A program made the position numbers and the translations under genes. The notes under the pieces are model-generated. The model was not told the DNA's origin and searched no databases. It saw only the letters and a program-made list of their open reading frames with translations. Positions 49,557 through 62,418 of a DNA stretch of 64,000 bases are shown here, piece after piece (positions within the stretch are counted from its first letter, which is position 1; every line of letters begins with the position of its first letter). The stretch comes from Nemertoderma westbladi (lineage: Eukaryota; Xenacoelomorpha; Nemertodermatida; Nemertodermatidae). Location of the stretch: assembly GCA_032718475.1 (NCBI GenBank), contig JAUCBJ010001179.1:1-64000 (forward strand). Direction: 5' to 3'.

Positions 49557-51707
49557 ATGTTATATGCTTTTCTATATGCTATGATATATGTTATATGTTA
49601 TGCTATATGCTATATGTTATATGTTATATGTTATGCTATACTACATGCTATGCTATATGCTATATGTTATATGTTATATGTTATATGATATGCTATAGTA
49701 CATGCTATGCTATATGCTTTATGTTATATGCTATATGATATATGCTATATGCTATGCTATATGCTATATGCGATTTGCTATAAGCTATATGTTATATGTG
49801 ATGCTATAGTACATGCTATGCTATATGCTATGCTATATGCTATGCTATATGCTATGCTATGCTATATGCTATGCTATATGCTATGCTATATGCTATGCTA
49901 TATGCTATGCTATATGCTATGCTATATGCTATGCTATATGCTATGCTATATGCTATGCTATATGCTATGCTATATGCTATGCTATATGCTATGCTATATG
50001 CTATGCTATATGCTATGCTATATGCTATGCTATATGCTATGCTATATGCTATGCTATATGCTATGCTATATGCTATGCTATATGCTATGCTATATGCTAT
50101 GCTATATGCTATGCTATATGCTATGCTATATGCTATGCTATATGCTATGCTATATGCTATGCTATATGCTATGCTATATGCTATGCTATATGCTATGCTA
50201 TATGCTATGCTATATGCTATGCTATATGCTATGCTATATGCTATGCTATATGCTATGCTATATGCTATGCTATATGTTATGCTATATGCTATGCTATATG
50301 CTATGCTATATGCTATGCTATATGCTATGCTATATGCTATGCTATATGCTATGCTATATGCTATGCTATATGCTATGCTATATGCTATGCTATATGCTAT
50401 GCTATATGCTATGCTATATGCTATGCTATATGCTATGCTATATGCTATGCTATATGCTATGCTATATGCTATGCTATATGCTATGCTATATGCTATGCTA
50501 TATGCTATATGCTATGCTACATGCTATATGCGATTTGCTATAAGCTATATGTTATATGTTATGCTATAGTACATGCTATGCTATATGCTATGCTATATAC
50601 TATTCTATATGCTATGCTATATGCTATGCTATATGCTATGCTATATGCTATGCTATATGCTATGCTATATGCTATGCTATATGCTATGCTATATGCTATG
50701 CTATATGATATGCTATATGCTATGCTATATGCTATGCTATATGTTATATGTTATGCTATAGTACATGCTATGCTATATGCTTTATGTTATATGTTATATG
50801 CTATATGCTATATGCTATATGCTATATGCTATATGATATATGCTATATGCTATATGCTATGCTATATGCTATAATCTATTTGCTATAAGCTATATGTTAT
50901 ATGTAATGTTATAGTACATGCTATGATATAGGCTATATGCTATATGCTATGCTATATGCTATGCTATATGCTATGCTACATGCTATGCTATATGCTATAT
51001 GCTATATGCGATTTGCTATAAGCTATATGTTATATGTTATGATATAGTACATGCTATGCTATATGCTTTATGCTATATGCTATGTTATATGCTATTCTAT
51101 ATGCTATGCTATATGCTATGCTATGCTATATGCTATGCTATATGCTATGCTATATGCTATGCTATATGCTATGCTATATGCTATGCTATATGCTATGCTA
51201 TATGCTATATGCTATGCTATACGCTATGCTATATGCTATGCTATATGCTATGCTATATGCTATGCTATATGCTATGCTATACGCTATGCTATACGCTATG
51301 CTATACGCTATGCTATGATATGCTATGCTATGCTATGCTGGGCTATGCTATGCTATGCTATGCTATGCTATGCTATGCTATGCTATGCTATGCTATGCTA
51401 TGTTATGCTATGCTATGATATGCTATGTTATGCTATGCTATGCTATGTTATGCTATGCTATCCTATGCTGTGCTATGCTATGCTTTGCTATGCTATGCTA
51501 TGCTATGATATGATATGCTATGTTATGCTATGCTATGCTATGCTATGTTATGCTATGCTATGCTATGCTATGCTATGCTATGCTTTGCTATGCTATGCTA
51601 TGCTATGCTATGCTATGCTATGCTATGCTATGCTATGCTATGCTATGCTATGCTATGCTATGCTATGCTATGCTATGCTATGCTATGCTATGCTATGCTA
51701 TGCTATG
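49557..51707. repeat. TATGC/TATATGC simple repeat, module 4
   Basis: The entry matches module 3. From about 49860 to 50505 the dodecamer (TATGC+TATATGC) repeats more than 50 times with one visible T change near 50277. Irregular zones with TATAGTACATGCTATG follow, then pure TATGC to 51707. ORFs of up to 353 codons are by-products of the 12-bp period. Confidence 0.97.
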
Positions 51708-53669
51708 TTTGTCAAAATGTCATTTTGAAGTTTTGACATGTCATTTTGCAAAAATGTCATTTTCAAAATGAAATTATGAAATGTCATTTTGTCAAAATGT
51801 CAATGTGTCAATATGTCACTTTCAAATTGACACTTTGACATGTCTTTTTGTCAAAATGTCACTTTCGAATTGACATTTTGATGTGTCATTTTGCCAAAAT
51901 GTCACTTTCAAATTGACACTTTGACATGTCTTTTTGTGAAAATGTCACTTTCTAATTGACACTTTGACATGTCATTTTGTCAAAATGTCACTTTCAAATT
52001 GACACTTCACATGTCTTTTTGTCAAAATGTCACCTTCGAATTGACATTTCGATGTGTCATTTTGTCAAAATGTCACTTTCAAATTGACACTTCACATGTC
52101 TTTTTGTCAAAATGTCACCTTCGAATTGACATTTCGATGTGTCATTTTGCCAAAATGTCACTTTCAAATTGACACTTTGACATGTCTTTATGTGAAAATG
52201 TCACTTTCTAATTGACACTTTGACATGTCATTTTGTCAAAATGTCACTTTCGAATTGACATTATAACATGTGTCATTTTGTCAAAATGTCATTGTGTCAA
52301 AATGTCACTTGACATGTCATTTTGCCTAAATGTCATTTTTAAATTGACATTTGACATTTTGACATGTCATTTTGCCAAAATGTCATTTTCAAATTGACAT
52401 TTTGACATGTCAGTTTGCCAAAATGTCATTTTGAAAATGCATTTTCAAATTGACATTTTGACATGTCATTTTACCAAAATGTCATTTTGAAATTGACATT
52501 TTGACATTTGACATTTTGACATGTCATTTTGCCAAAATGTCATTTTTAAATTGACATTTTGACATGTTATTTTGCCAAAATGTCATATTCAAATTGACAT
52601 TTTGACATGTCATTTTGCCAAAATGCTTTTTCATATTGACATTTTGACATGTCATTTTGCCAAAATGTCATTTTGAAAATGCATTTTCAAATTGACATTT
52701 TGACATGTCATTTTACCAAAATGTCATTTTGAAATTGACATTTTGACATGTCATTTTGCCAAAATGTCATTTTGAAATTGACATTTTGACATGTCATTTT
52801 GCCAAAATGATATTTTGAAAATGCATTTTCAAATTGACATTTTGACATGTCATTTTGCCAAAATGTCATTTTGAAATTGATATTTTGACATGTCATTTTG
52901 TCAAAATGTCATTTTGAAATTGACATTTTGACATGTCATTTTGCCAAAATGTCATTTTTAAATTGACATTTGACATTTTGACATGTCATTTTGCCAAAAT
53001 TTCATTTACAAATTGACATTTTGACATGTCATTTTGGCAAAATGTCATTTTCAAATTGTTATTTTGTCATTTTGTCGAAATGTCATTTTGAAATTGACAT
53101 TTTGACATGTCATTTTGCCAAAATGTCATTTTAAATTGACATTTGACATTTTGACATGTCATTTTGCCAAAATGTCATTTTGAAATTGACATTTTGACAT
53201 GTCATTTTGCCAAAATGTCATTTTTAAATTGACATTTGACATTTTGACATGTCATTTTGCCAAAATTTCATTTACAAATTGACATTTTGACATGTCATTT
53301 TGGCAAAATGTCATTTTCAAATTGACATTTTGTCATTTTGTCGAAATGTCATTTTGAAATTGACATTTTGACATGTCATTTTGCCAAAATGTCATTTTAA
53401 ATTGACATTTGACATTTTGACATGTCATTTTGCCAAAATGTCCTCATTTTAAAATTGACATTTTGACATGTCATTTTGCCAAAATGTCATTTTGAAACTG
53501 ACATTTTGACATGTCATTTTGCCAAAATGTCATTTTTAAATTGACATTTGACATTTTGACATGTCATTTTGCCAAAATTTCATTTACAAATTGACATTTT
53601 GACATGTCATTTTGGCAAAATGTCATTTTCAAATTGTCATTTTGTCATTTTGTCGAAATGTCATTTTGA
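51708..53669. repeat. 43-bp TGACATGTCA satellite, module 4
   Basis: Two parts: to about 52330 units resemble modules 1 and 3 (TTTCAAATTGACACTTTGAC, plus forms with GATGTGTCATTTTG); after that they follow module 2, including the CATTTACAAATTGAC periodicity and the final TTTTGATTAGATAGATTG. Confidence 0.94.
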
Positions 53670-53680
53670 TTAGATAGATT

Positions 53681-56600
53681 GATACTTCTTTTAGTGTTAA
53701 ATTAACAGCAGATTCCAAATACAGTAACCGTTTTTACATATGATTTGTAGTTCTCGCGATATTTGGGTTCAAACACAACGTTTTTTGATATTTTACGAGA
53801 TTTAAAGTATTTTTTATTGAAAAAGCAGACATAACTATTCCCAGTCCGTTTCTGTAACATTTAGAGAAAAGGTAACTTGTGATACTTCTTTTAGTGTTAA
53901 ATTAACTGCAGATTCCAAATACAGTAACCGTTACTACATATGATTTGTAGTTCTCGCGATATTTGGGTTCAAACACAACGTTTTTTGATATTTTACGAGA
54001 TTTAAAGTATTTTTTATTGAAAAAGCAGACATAACTATTCCCAGTCCGTTTCTGTAACATTTAGAGAAAAGGTAACTTGTGATACTTCTTTTAGTGTTAA
54101 ATTAACAGCAGATTCCAAATACAGTAACCGTTTTTACATATGATTTGTAGTTCTCGCGATATTTGGGTTCAAACACAACGTTTTTTGATATTTTACGAGA
54201 TTTAAAGTATTTTTTATTGAAAAAGCAGACATAACTATTCCCAGTCCGTTTCTGTAACATTTAGAGAAAAGGTAACTTGTGATACTTCTTTTAGTGTTAA
54301 ATTAACAGCAGATTCCAAATACAGTAACCGTTTTTACATATTATTTGTAGTTCTCGCGATATTTGGGTTCAAACACAACGTTTTTTGATATTTTACGAGA
54401 TTTAAAGTATTTTTTATTGAAAAAGCAGACATAACTATTCCCAGTCCGTTTCTGTAACATTTAGAGAAAAGGTAACTTGTGATACTTCTTTTAGTGTTAA
54501 ATTAACAGCAGATTCCAAATACAGTAACCGTTTTTACATATGATTTGTAGTTCTCGCGATATTTGGGTTCAAACACAACGTTTTTTGATATTTTACGAGA
54601 TTTAAAGTATTTTTTATTGAAAAAGCAGACATAACTATTCCCAGTCCGTTTCTGTAACATTTAGAGAAAAGGTAACTTGTGATACTTCTTTTAGTGTTAA
54701 ATTAACAGCAGATTCCAAATACAGTAACCGTTTTTACATATGATTTGTAGTTCTCGCGATATTTGGGTTCAAACACAACGTTTTTTGATATTTTACGAGA
54801 TTTAAAGTATTTTTTATTGAAAAAGCAGACATAACTATTCCCAGTCCGTTTCTGTAACATTTAGAGAAAAGGTAACTTGTGATACTTCTTTTAGTGTTAA
54901 ATTAACAGCAGATTCCAAATACAGTAACCGTTTTTACATATGATTTGTAGTTCTCGCGATATTTGGGTTCAAACACAACGTTTTTTGATATTTTACGAGA
55001 TTTAAAGTATTTTTTATTGAAAAAGCAGACATAACTATTCCCAGTCCGTTTCTGTAACATTTAGAGAAAAGGTAACTTGTGATACTTCTTTTAGTGTTAA
55101 ATTAACTGCAGATTCCAAATACAGTAACCGTTACTACATATGATTTGTAGTTCTCGCGATATTTGGGTTCAAACACAACGTTTTTTGATATTTTACGAGA
55201 TTTAAAGTATTTTTTATTGAAAAAGCAGACATAACTATTCCCAGTCCGTTTCTGTAACATTTAGAGAAAAGGTAACTTGTGATACTTCTTTTAGTGTTAA
55301 ATTAACAGCAGATTCCAAATACAGTAACCGTTTTTACATATTATTTGTAGTTCTCGCGATATTTGGGTTCAAACACAACGTTTTTTGATATTTTACGAGA
55401 TTTAAAGTATTTTTTATTGAAAAAGCAGACATAACTATTCCCAGTCCGTTTCTGTAACATTTAGAGAAAAGGTAACTTGTGATACTTCTTTTAGTGTTAA
55501 ATTAACAGCAGATTCCAAATACAGTAACCGTTTTTACATATTATTTGTAGTTCTCGCGATATTTGGGTTCAAACACAACGTTTTTTGATATTTTACGAGA
55601 TTTAAAGTATTTTTTATTGAAAAAGCAGACATAACTATTCCCAGTCCGTTTCTGTAACATTTAGAGAAAAGGTAACTTGTGATACTTCTTTTAGTGTTAA
55701 ATTAACAGCAGATTCCAAATACAGTAACCGTTTTTACATATGATTTGTAGTTCTCGCGATATTTGGGTTCAAACACAACGTTTTTTGATATTTTACGAGA
55801 TTTAAAGTATTTTTTATTGAAAAAGCAGACATAACTATTCCCAGTCCGTTTCTGTAACATTTAGAGAAAAGGTAACTTGTGATACTTCTTTTAGTGTTAA
55901 ATTAACAGCAGATTCCAAATACAGTAACCGTTTTTACATATTATTTGTAGTTCTCGCGATATTTGGGTTCAAACACAACGTTTTTTGATATTTTACGAGA
56001 TTTAAAGTATTTTTTATTGAAAAAGCAGACATAACTATTCCCAGTCCGTTTCTGTAACATTTAGAGAAAAGGTAACTTGTGATACTTCTTTTAGTGTTAA
56101 ATTAACAGCAGATTCCAAATACAGTAACCGTTTTTACATATTATTTGTAGTTCTCGCGATATTTGGGTTCAAACACAACGTTTTTTGATATTTTACGAGA
56201 TTTAAAGTATTTTTTATTGAAAAAGCAGACATAACTATTCCCAGTCCGTTTCTGTAACATTTAGAGAAAAGGTAACTTGTGATACTTCTTTTAGTGTTAA
56301 ATTAACAGCAGATTCCAAATACAGTAACCGTTTTTACATATGATTTGTAGTTCTCGCGATATTTGGGTTCAAACACAACGTTTTTTGATATTTTACGAGA
56401 TTTAAAGTATTTTTTATTGAAAAAGCAGACATAACTATTCCCAGTCCGTTTCTGTAACATTTAGAGAAAAGGTAACTTGTGATACTTCTTTTAGTGTTAA
56501 ATTAACAGCAGATTCCAAATACAGTAACCGTTTTTACATATGATTTGTAGTTCTCGCGATATTTGGGTTCAAACACAACGTTTTTTGATATTTTACGAGA

Positions 56601-59600
56601 TTTAAAGTATTTTTTATTGAAAAAGCAGACATAACTATTCCCAGTCCGTTTCTGTAACATTTAGAGAAAAGGTAACTTGTGATACTTCTTTTAGTGTTAA
56701 ATTAACAGCAGATTCCAAATACAGTAACCGTTTTTACATATGATTTGTAGTTCTCGCGATATTTGGGTTCAAACACAACGTTTTTTGATATTTTACGAGA
56801 TTTAAAGTATTTTTTATTGAAAAAGCAGACATAACTATTCCCAGTCCGTTTCTGTAACATTTAGAGAAAAGGTAACTTGTGATACTTCTTTTAGTGTTAA
56901 ATTAACAGCAGATTCCAAATTCAGTAACCGTTTTTACATATGATTTGTAGTTCTCGCGATATTTCGGTTCAAACACAACGTTTTTTGATATTTTACGAGA
57001 TTTAAAGTATTTTTTATTGAAAAAGCAGACATAACTATTCCCAGTCCGTTTCTGTAACATTTAGAGAAAAGTTAATTTGTGATACTTCTTTTAGTGTTAA
57101 ATTAACAGCAGATTCCAAATACAGTAACCGTTTTTACATATTATTTGTAGTTCTCGCGATATTTGGGTTCAAACACAACGTTTTTTGATATTTTACGAGA
57201 TTTAAAGTATTTTTTATTGAAAAAGCAGACATAACTATTCCCAGTCCGTTTCTGTAACATTTAGAGAAAAGGTAACTTGTGATACTTCTTTTAGTGTTAA
57301 ATTAACAGCAGATTCCAAATACAGTAACCGTTTTTACATATGATTTGTAGTTCTCATGATATTTGGGTTCAAACACAACGTTTTTTGATATTTTACGAGA
57401 TTTAAAGTATTTTTTATTGAAAAAGCAGACATAACTATTCCCAGTCCGTTTCTGTAACATTTAGAGAAAAGGTAACTTGTGATACTTCTTTTAGTGTTAA
57501 ATTAACAGCAGATTCCAAATACAGTAACCGTTTTTACATATGATTTGTAGTTCTCGCGATATTTGGGTTCAAACACAACGTTTTTTGATATTTAACGAGA
57601 TTTAAAGTATTTTTTATTGAAAAAGCAGACATAACTATTCCCAGTCCGTTTCTGTAACATTTAGAGAAAAGGTAACTTGTGATACTTCTTTTAGTGTTAA
57701 ATTAACAGCAGATTCCAAATACAGTAACCGTTTTTACATATTATTTGTAGTTCTCGCGATATTTGGGTTCAAACACAACGTTTTTTGATATTTTACGAGA
57801 TTTAAAGTATTTTTTATTGAAAAAGCAGACATAACTATTCCAAGTCCGTTTCTGTAACATTTAGAGAAAAGGTAATTTGTGATACTTCTTTTAGTGTTAA
57901 ATTAACAGCAGATTCCAAATTCAGTAACCGTTTTTACATATGATTTGTAGTTCTCGCGATATTTCGGTTCAAACACAACGTTTTTTGATATTTTACGAGA
58001 TTTAAAGTATTTTTTATTGAAAAAGCAGACATAACTATTCCCAGTCCGTTTCTGTAACATTTAGAGAAAAGTTAATTTGTGATACTTCTTTTAGTGTTAA
58101 ATTAACAGCAGATTCCAAATTCAGTAACCGTTTTTACATATGATTTGTAGTTCTCGCGATATTTCGGTTCAAACACAACGTTTTTTGATATTTTACGAGA
58201 TTTAAAGTATTTTTTATTGAAAAAGCAGACATAACTATTCCCAGTCCGTTTCTGTAACATTTAGAGAAAAGGTAACTTGTGATACTTCTTTTAGTGTTAA
58301 ATTAACAGCAGATTCCAAATACAGTAACCGTTTTTACATATGATTTGTAGTTCTCGCGATATTTGGGTTCAAACACAACGTTTTTTGATATTTTACGAGA
58401 TTTAAAGTATTTTTTATTGAAAAAGCAGACATAACTATTCCCAGTCCGTTTCTGTAACATTTAGAGAAAAGGTAACTTGTGATACTTCTTTTAGTGTTAA
58501 ATTAACAGCAGATTCCAAATTCAGTAACCGTTTTTACATATGATTTGTAGTTCTCGCGATATTTCGGTTCAAACACAACGTTTTTTGATATTTTACGAGA
58601 TTTAAAGTATTTTTTATTGAAAAAGCAGACATAACTATTCCCAGTCCGTTTCTGTAACATTTAGAGAAAAGGTAACTTGTGATACTTCTTTTAGTGTTAA
58701 ATTAACAGCAGATTCCAAATACAGTAACCGTTTTTACATATGATTTGTAGTTCTCGCGATATTTGGGTTCAAACACAACGTTTTTTGATATTTTACGAGA
58801 TTTAAAGTATTTTTTATTGAAAAAGCAGACATAACTATTCCCAGTCCGTTTCTGTAACATTTAGAGAAAAGGTAACTTGTGATACTTCTTTTAGTGTTAA
58901 ATTAACAGCAGATTCCAAATACAGTAACCGTTTTTACATATGATTTGTAGTTCTCGCGATATTTGGGTTCAAACACAACGTTTTTTGATATTTTACGAGA
59001 TTTAAAGTATTTTTTATTGAAAAAGCAGACATAACTATTCCCAGTCCGTTTCTGTAACATTTAGAGAAAAGGTAACTTGTGATACTTCTTTTAGTGTTAA
59101 ATTAACAGCAGATTCCAAATACAGTAACCGTTACTACATATGATTTGTAGTTCTCGCGATATTTGGGTTCAAACACAACGTTTTTTGATATTTTACGAGA
59201 TTTAAAGTATTTTTTATTGAAAAAGCAGACATAACTATTCCCAGTCCGTTTCTGTAACATTTAGAGAAAAGGTAACTTGTGATACTTCTTTTAGTGTTAA
59301 ATTAACAGCAGATTCCAAATACAGTAACCGTTTTTACATATTATTTGTAGTTCTCGCGATATTTGGGTTCAAACACAACGTTTTTTGATATTTTACGAGA
59401 TTTAAAGTATTTTTTATTGAAAAAGCAGACATAACTATTCCCAGTCCGTTTCTGTAACATTTAGAGAAAAGGTAACTTGTGATACTTCTTTTAGTGTTAA
59501 ATTAACAGCAGATTCCAAATACAGTAACCGTTTTTACATATTATTTGTAGTTCTCGCGATATTTGGGTTCAAACACAACGTTTTTTGATATTTTACGAGA

Positions 59601-62418
59601 TTTAAAGTATTTTTTATTGAAAAAGCAGACATAACTATTCCCAGTCCGTTTCTGTAACATTTAGAGAAAAGGTAACTTGTGATACTTCTTTTAGTGTTAA
59701 ATTAACAGCAGATTCCAAATACAGTAACCGTTTTTACATATGATTTGTAGTTCTCGCGATATTTGGGTTCAAACACAACGTTTTTTGATATTTTACGAGA
59801 TTTAAAGTATTTTTTATTGAAAAAGCAGACATAACTATTCCCAGTCCGTTTCTGTAACATTTAGAGAAAAGGTAACTTGTGATACTTCTTTTAGTGTTAA
59901 ATTAACAGCAGATTCCAAATACAGTAACCGTTTTTACATATGATTTGTAGTTCTCGCGATATTTGGGTTCAAACACAACGTTTTTTGATATTTTACGAGA
60001 TTTAAAGTATTTTTTATTGAAAAAGCAGACATAACTATTCCCAGTCCGTTTCTGTAACATTTAGAGAAAAGGTAACTTGTGATACTTCTTTTAGTGTTAA
60101 ATTAACAGCAGATTCCAAATACAGTAACCGTTTTTACATATTATTTGTAGTTCTCGCGATATTTGGGTTCAAACACAACGTTTTTTGATATTTTACGAGA
60201 TTTAAAGTATTTTTTATTGAAAAAGCAGACATAACTATTCCCAGTCCGTTTCTGTAACATTTAGAGAAAAGGTAACTTGTGATACTTCTTTTAGTGTTAA
60301 ATTAACAGCAGATTCCAAATACAGTAACCGTTTTTACATATGATTTGTAGTTCTCGCGATATTTGGGTTCAAACACAACGTTTTTTGATATTTTACGAGA
60401 TTTAAAGTATTTTTTATTGAAAAAGCAGACATAACTATTCCCAGTCCGTTTCTGTAACATTTAGAGAAAAGGTAACTTGTGATACTTCTTTTAGTGTTAA
60501 ATTAACAGCAGATTCCAAATACAGTAACCGTTTTTACATATGATTTGTAGTTCTCGCGATATTTGGGTTCAAACACAACGTTTTTTGATATTTTACGAGA
60601 TTTAAAGTATTTTTTATTGAAAAAGCAGACATAACTATTCCCAGTCCGTTTCTGTAACATTTAGAGAAAAGGTAACTTGTGATACTTCTTTTAGTGTTAA
60701 ATTAACAGCAGATTCCAAATACAGTAACCGTTTTTACATATTATTTGTAGTTCTCGCGATATTTGGGTTCAAACACAACGTTTTTTGATATTTTACGAGA
60801 TTTAAAGTATTTTTTATTGAAAAAGCAGACATAACTATTCCCAGTCCGTTTCTGTAACATTTAGAGAAAAGGTAACTTGTGATACTTCTTTTAGTGTTAA
60901 ATTAACAGCAGATTCCAAATACAGTAACCGTTTTTACATATGATTTGTAGTTCTCGCGATATTTGGGTTCAAACACAACGTTTTTTGATATTTTACGAGA
61001 TTTAAAGTATTTTTTATTGAAAAAGCAGACATAACTATTCCCAGTCCGTTTCTGTAACATTTAGAGAAAAGGTAACTTGTGATACTTCTTTTAGTGTTAA
61101 ATTAACAGCAGATTCCAAATACAGTAACCGTTTTTACATATTATTTGTAGTTCTCGCGATATTTGGGTTCAAACACAACGTTTTTTGATATTTTACGAGA
61201 TTTAAAGTATTTTTTATTGAAAAAGCAGACATAACTATTCCCAGTCCGTTTCTGTAACATTTAGAGAAAAGGTAACTTGTGATACTTCTTTTAGTGTTAA
61301 ATTAACAGCAGATTCCAAATACAGTAACCGTTTTTACATATGATTTGTAGTTCTCGTGATATTTGGGTTCAAACACAACGTTTTTTGATATTTTACGAGA
61401 TTTAAAGTATTTTTTATTGAAAAAGCAGACATAACTATTCCCAGTCCGTTTCTGTAACATTTAGAGAAAAGGTAACTTGTGATACTTCTTTTAGTGTTAA
61501 ATTAACAGCAGATTCCAAATACAGTAACCGTTTTTACATATGATTTGTAGTTCTCGCGATATTTGGGTTCAAACACAACGTTTTTTGATATTTAACGAGA
61601 TTTAAAGTATTTTTTATTGAAAAAGCAGACATAACTATTCCCAGTCCGTTTCTGTAACATTTAGAGAAAAGGTAACTTGTGATACTTCTTTTAGTGTTAA
61701 ATTAACAGCAGATTCCAAATACAGTAACCGTTTTTACATATTATTTGTAGTTCTCGCGATATTTGGGTTCAAACACAACGTTTTTTGATATTTTACGAGA
61801 TTTAAAGTATTTTTTATTGAAAAAGCAGACATAACTATTCCAAGTCCGTTTCTGTAACATTTAGAGAAAAGGTAATTTGTGATACTTCTTTTAGTGTTAA
61901 ATTAACAGCAGATTCCAAATTCAGTAACCGTTTTTACATATGATTTGTAGTTCTCGCGATATTTCGGTTCAAACACAACGTTTTTTGATATTTTACGAGA
62001 TTTAAAGTATTTTTTATTGAAAAAGCAGACATAACTATTCCCAGTCCGTTTCTGTAACATTTAGAGAAAAGTTAATTTGTGATACTTCTTTTAGTGTTAA
62101 ATTAACAGCAGATTCCAAATTCAGTAACCGTTTTTACATATGATTTGTAGTTCTCGCGATATTTCGGTTCAAACACAACGTTTTTTGATATTTTACGAGA
62201 TTTAAAGTATTTTTTATTGAAAAAGCAGACATAACTATTCCCAGTCCGTTTCTGTAACATTTAGAGAAAAGGTAACTTGTGATACTTCTTTTAGTGTTAA
62301 ATTAACAGCAGATTCCAAATACAGTAACCGTTTTTACATATGATTTGTAGTTCTCGCGATATTTGGGTTCAAACACAACGTTTTTTGATATTTTACGAGA
62401 TTTAAAGTATTTTTTATT
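53681..62418. repeat. 200-bp satellite, module 4 (about 43.7 units)
   Basis: TTTTTGATAT at 53782 and every 200 bp to 62382. Most units are identical. Rare variants show higher-order copies: TTTAACGAGA at 57591 and 61591, TTCCAAGTCC at about 57839 and 61839, GTTAATTTGT at 58071 and 62071 (all 4000 bp apart). The right end joins U copy 5 at a different base from the other modules, inside TTTTTTATT|CGACC. Confidence 0.98.
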
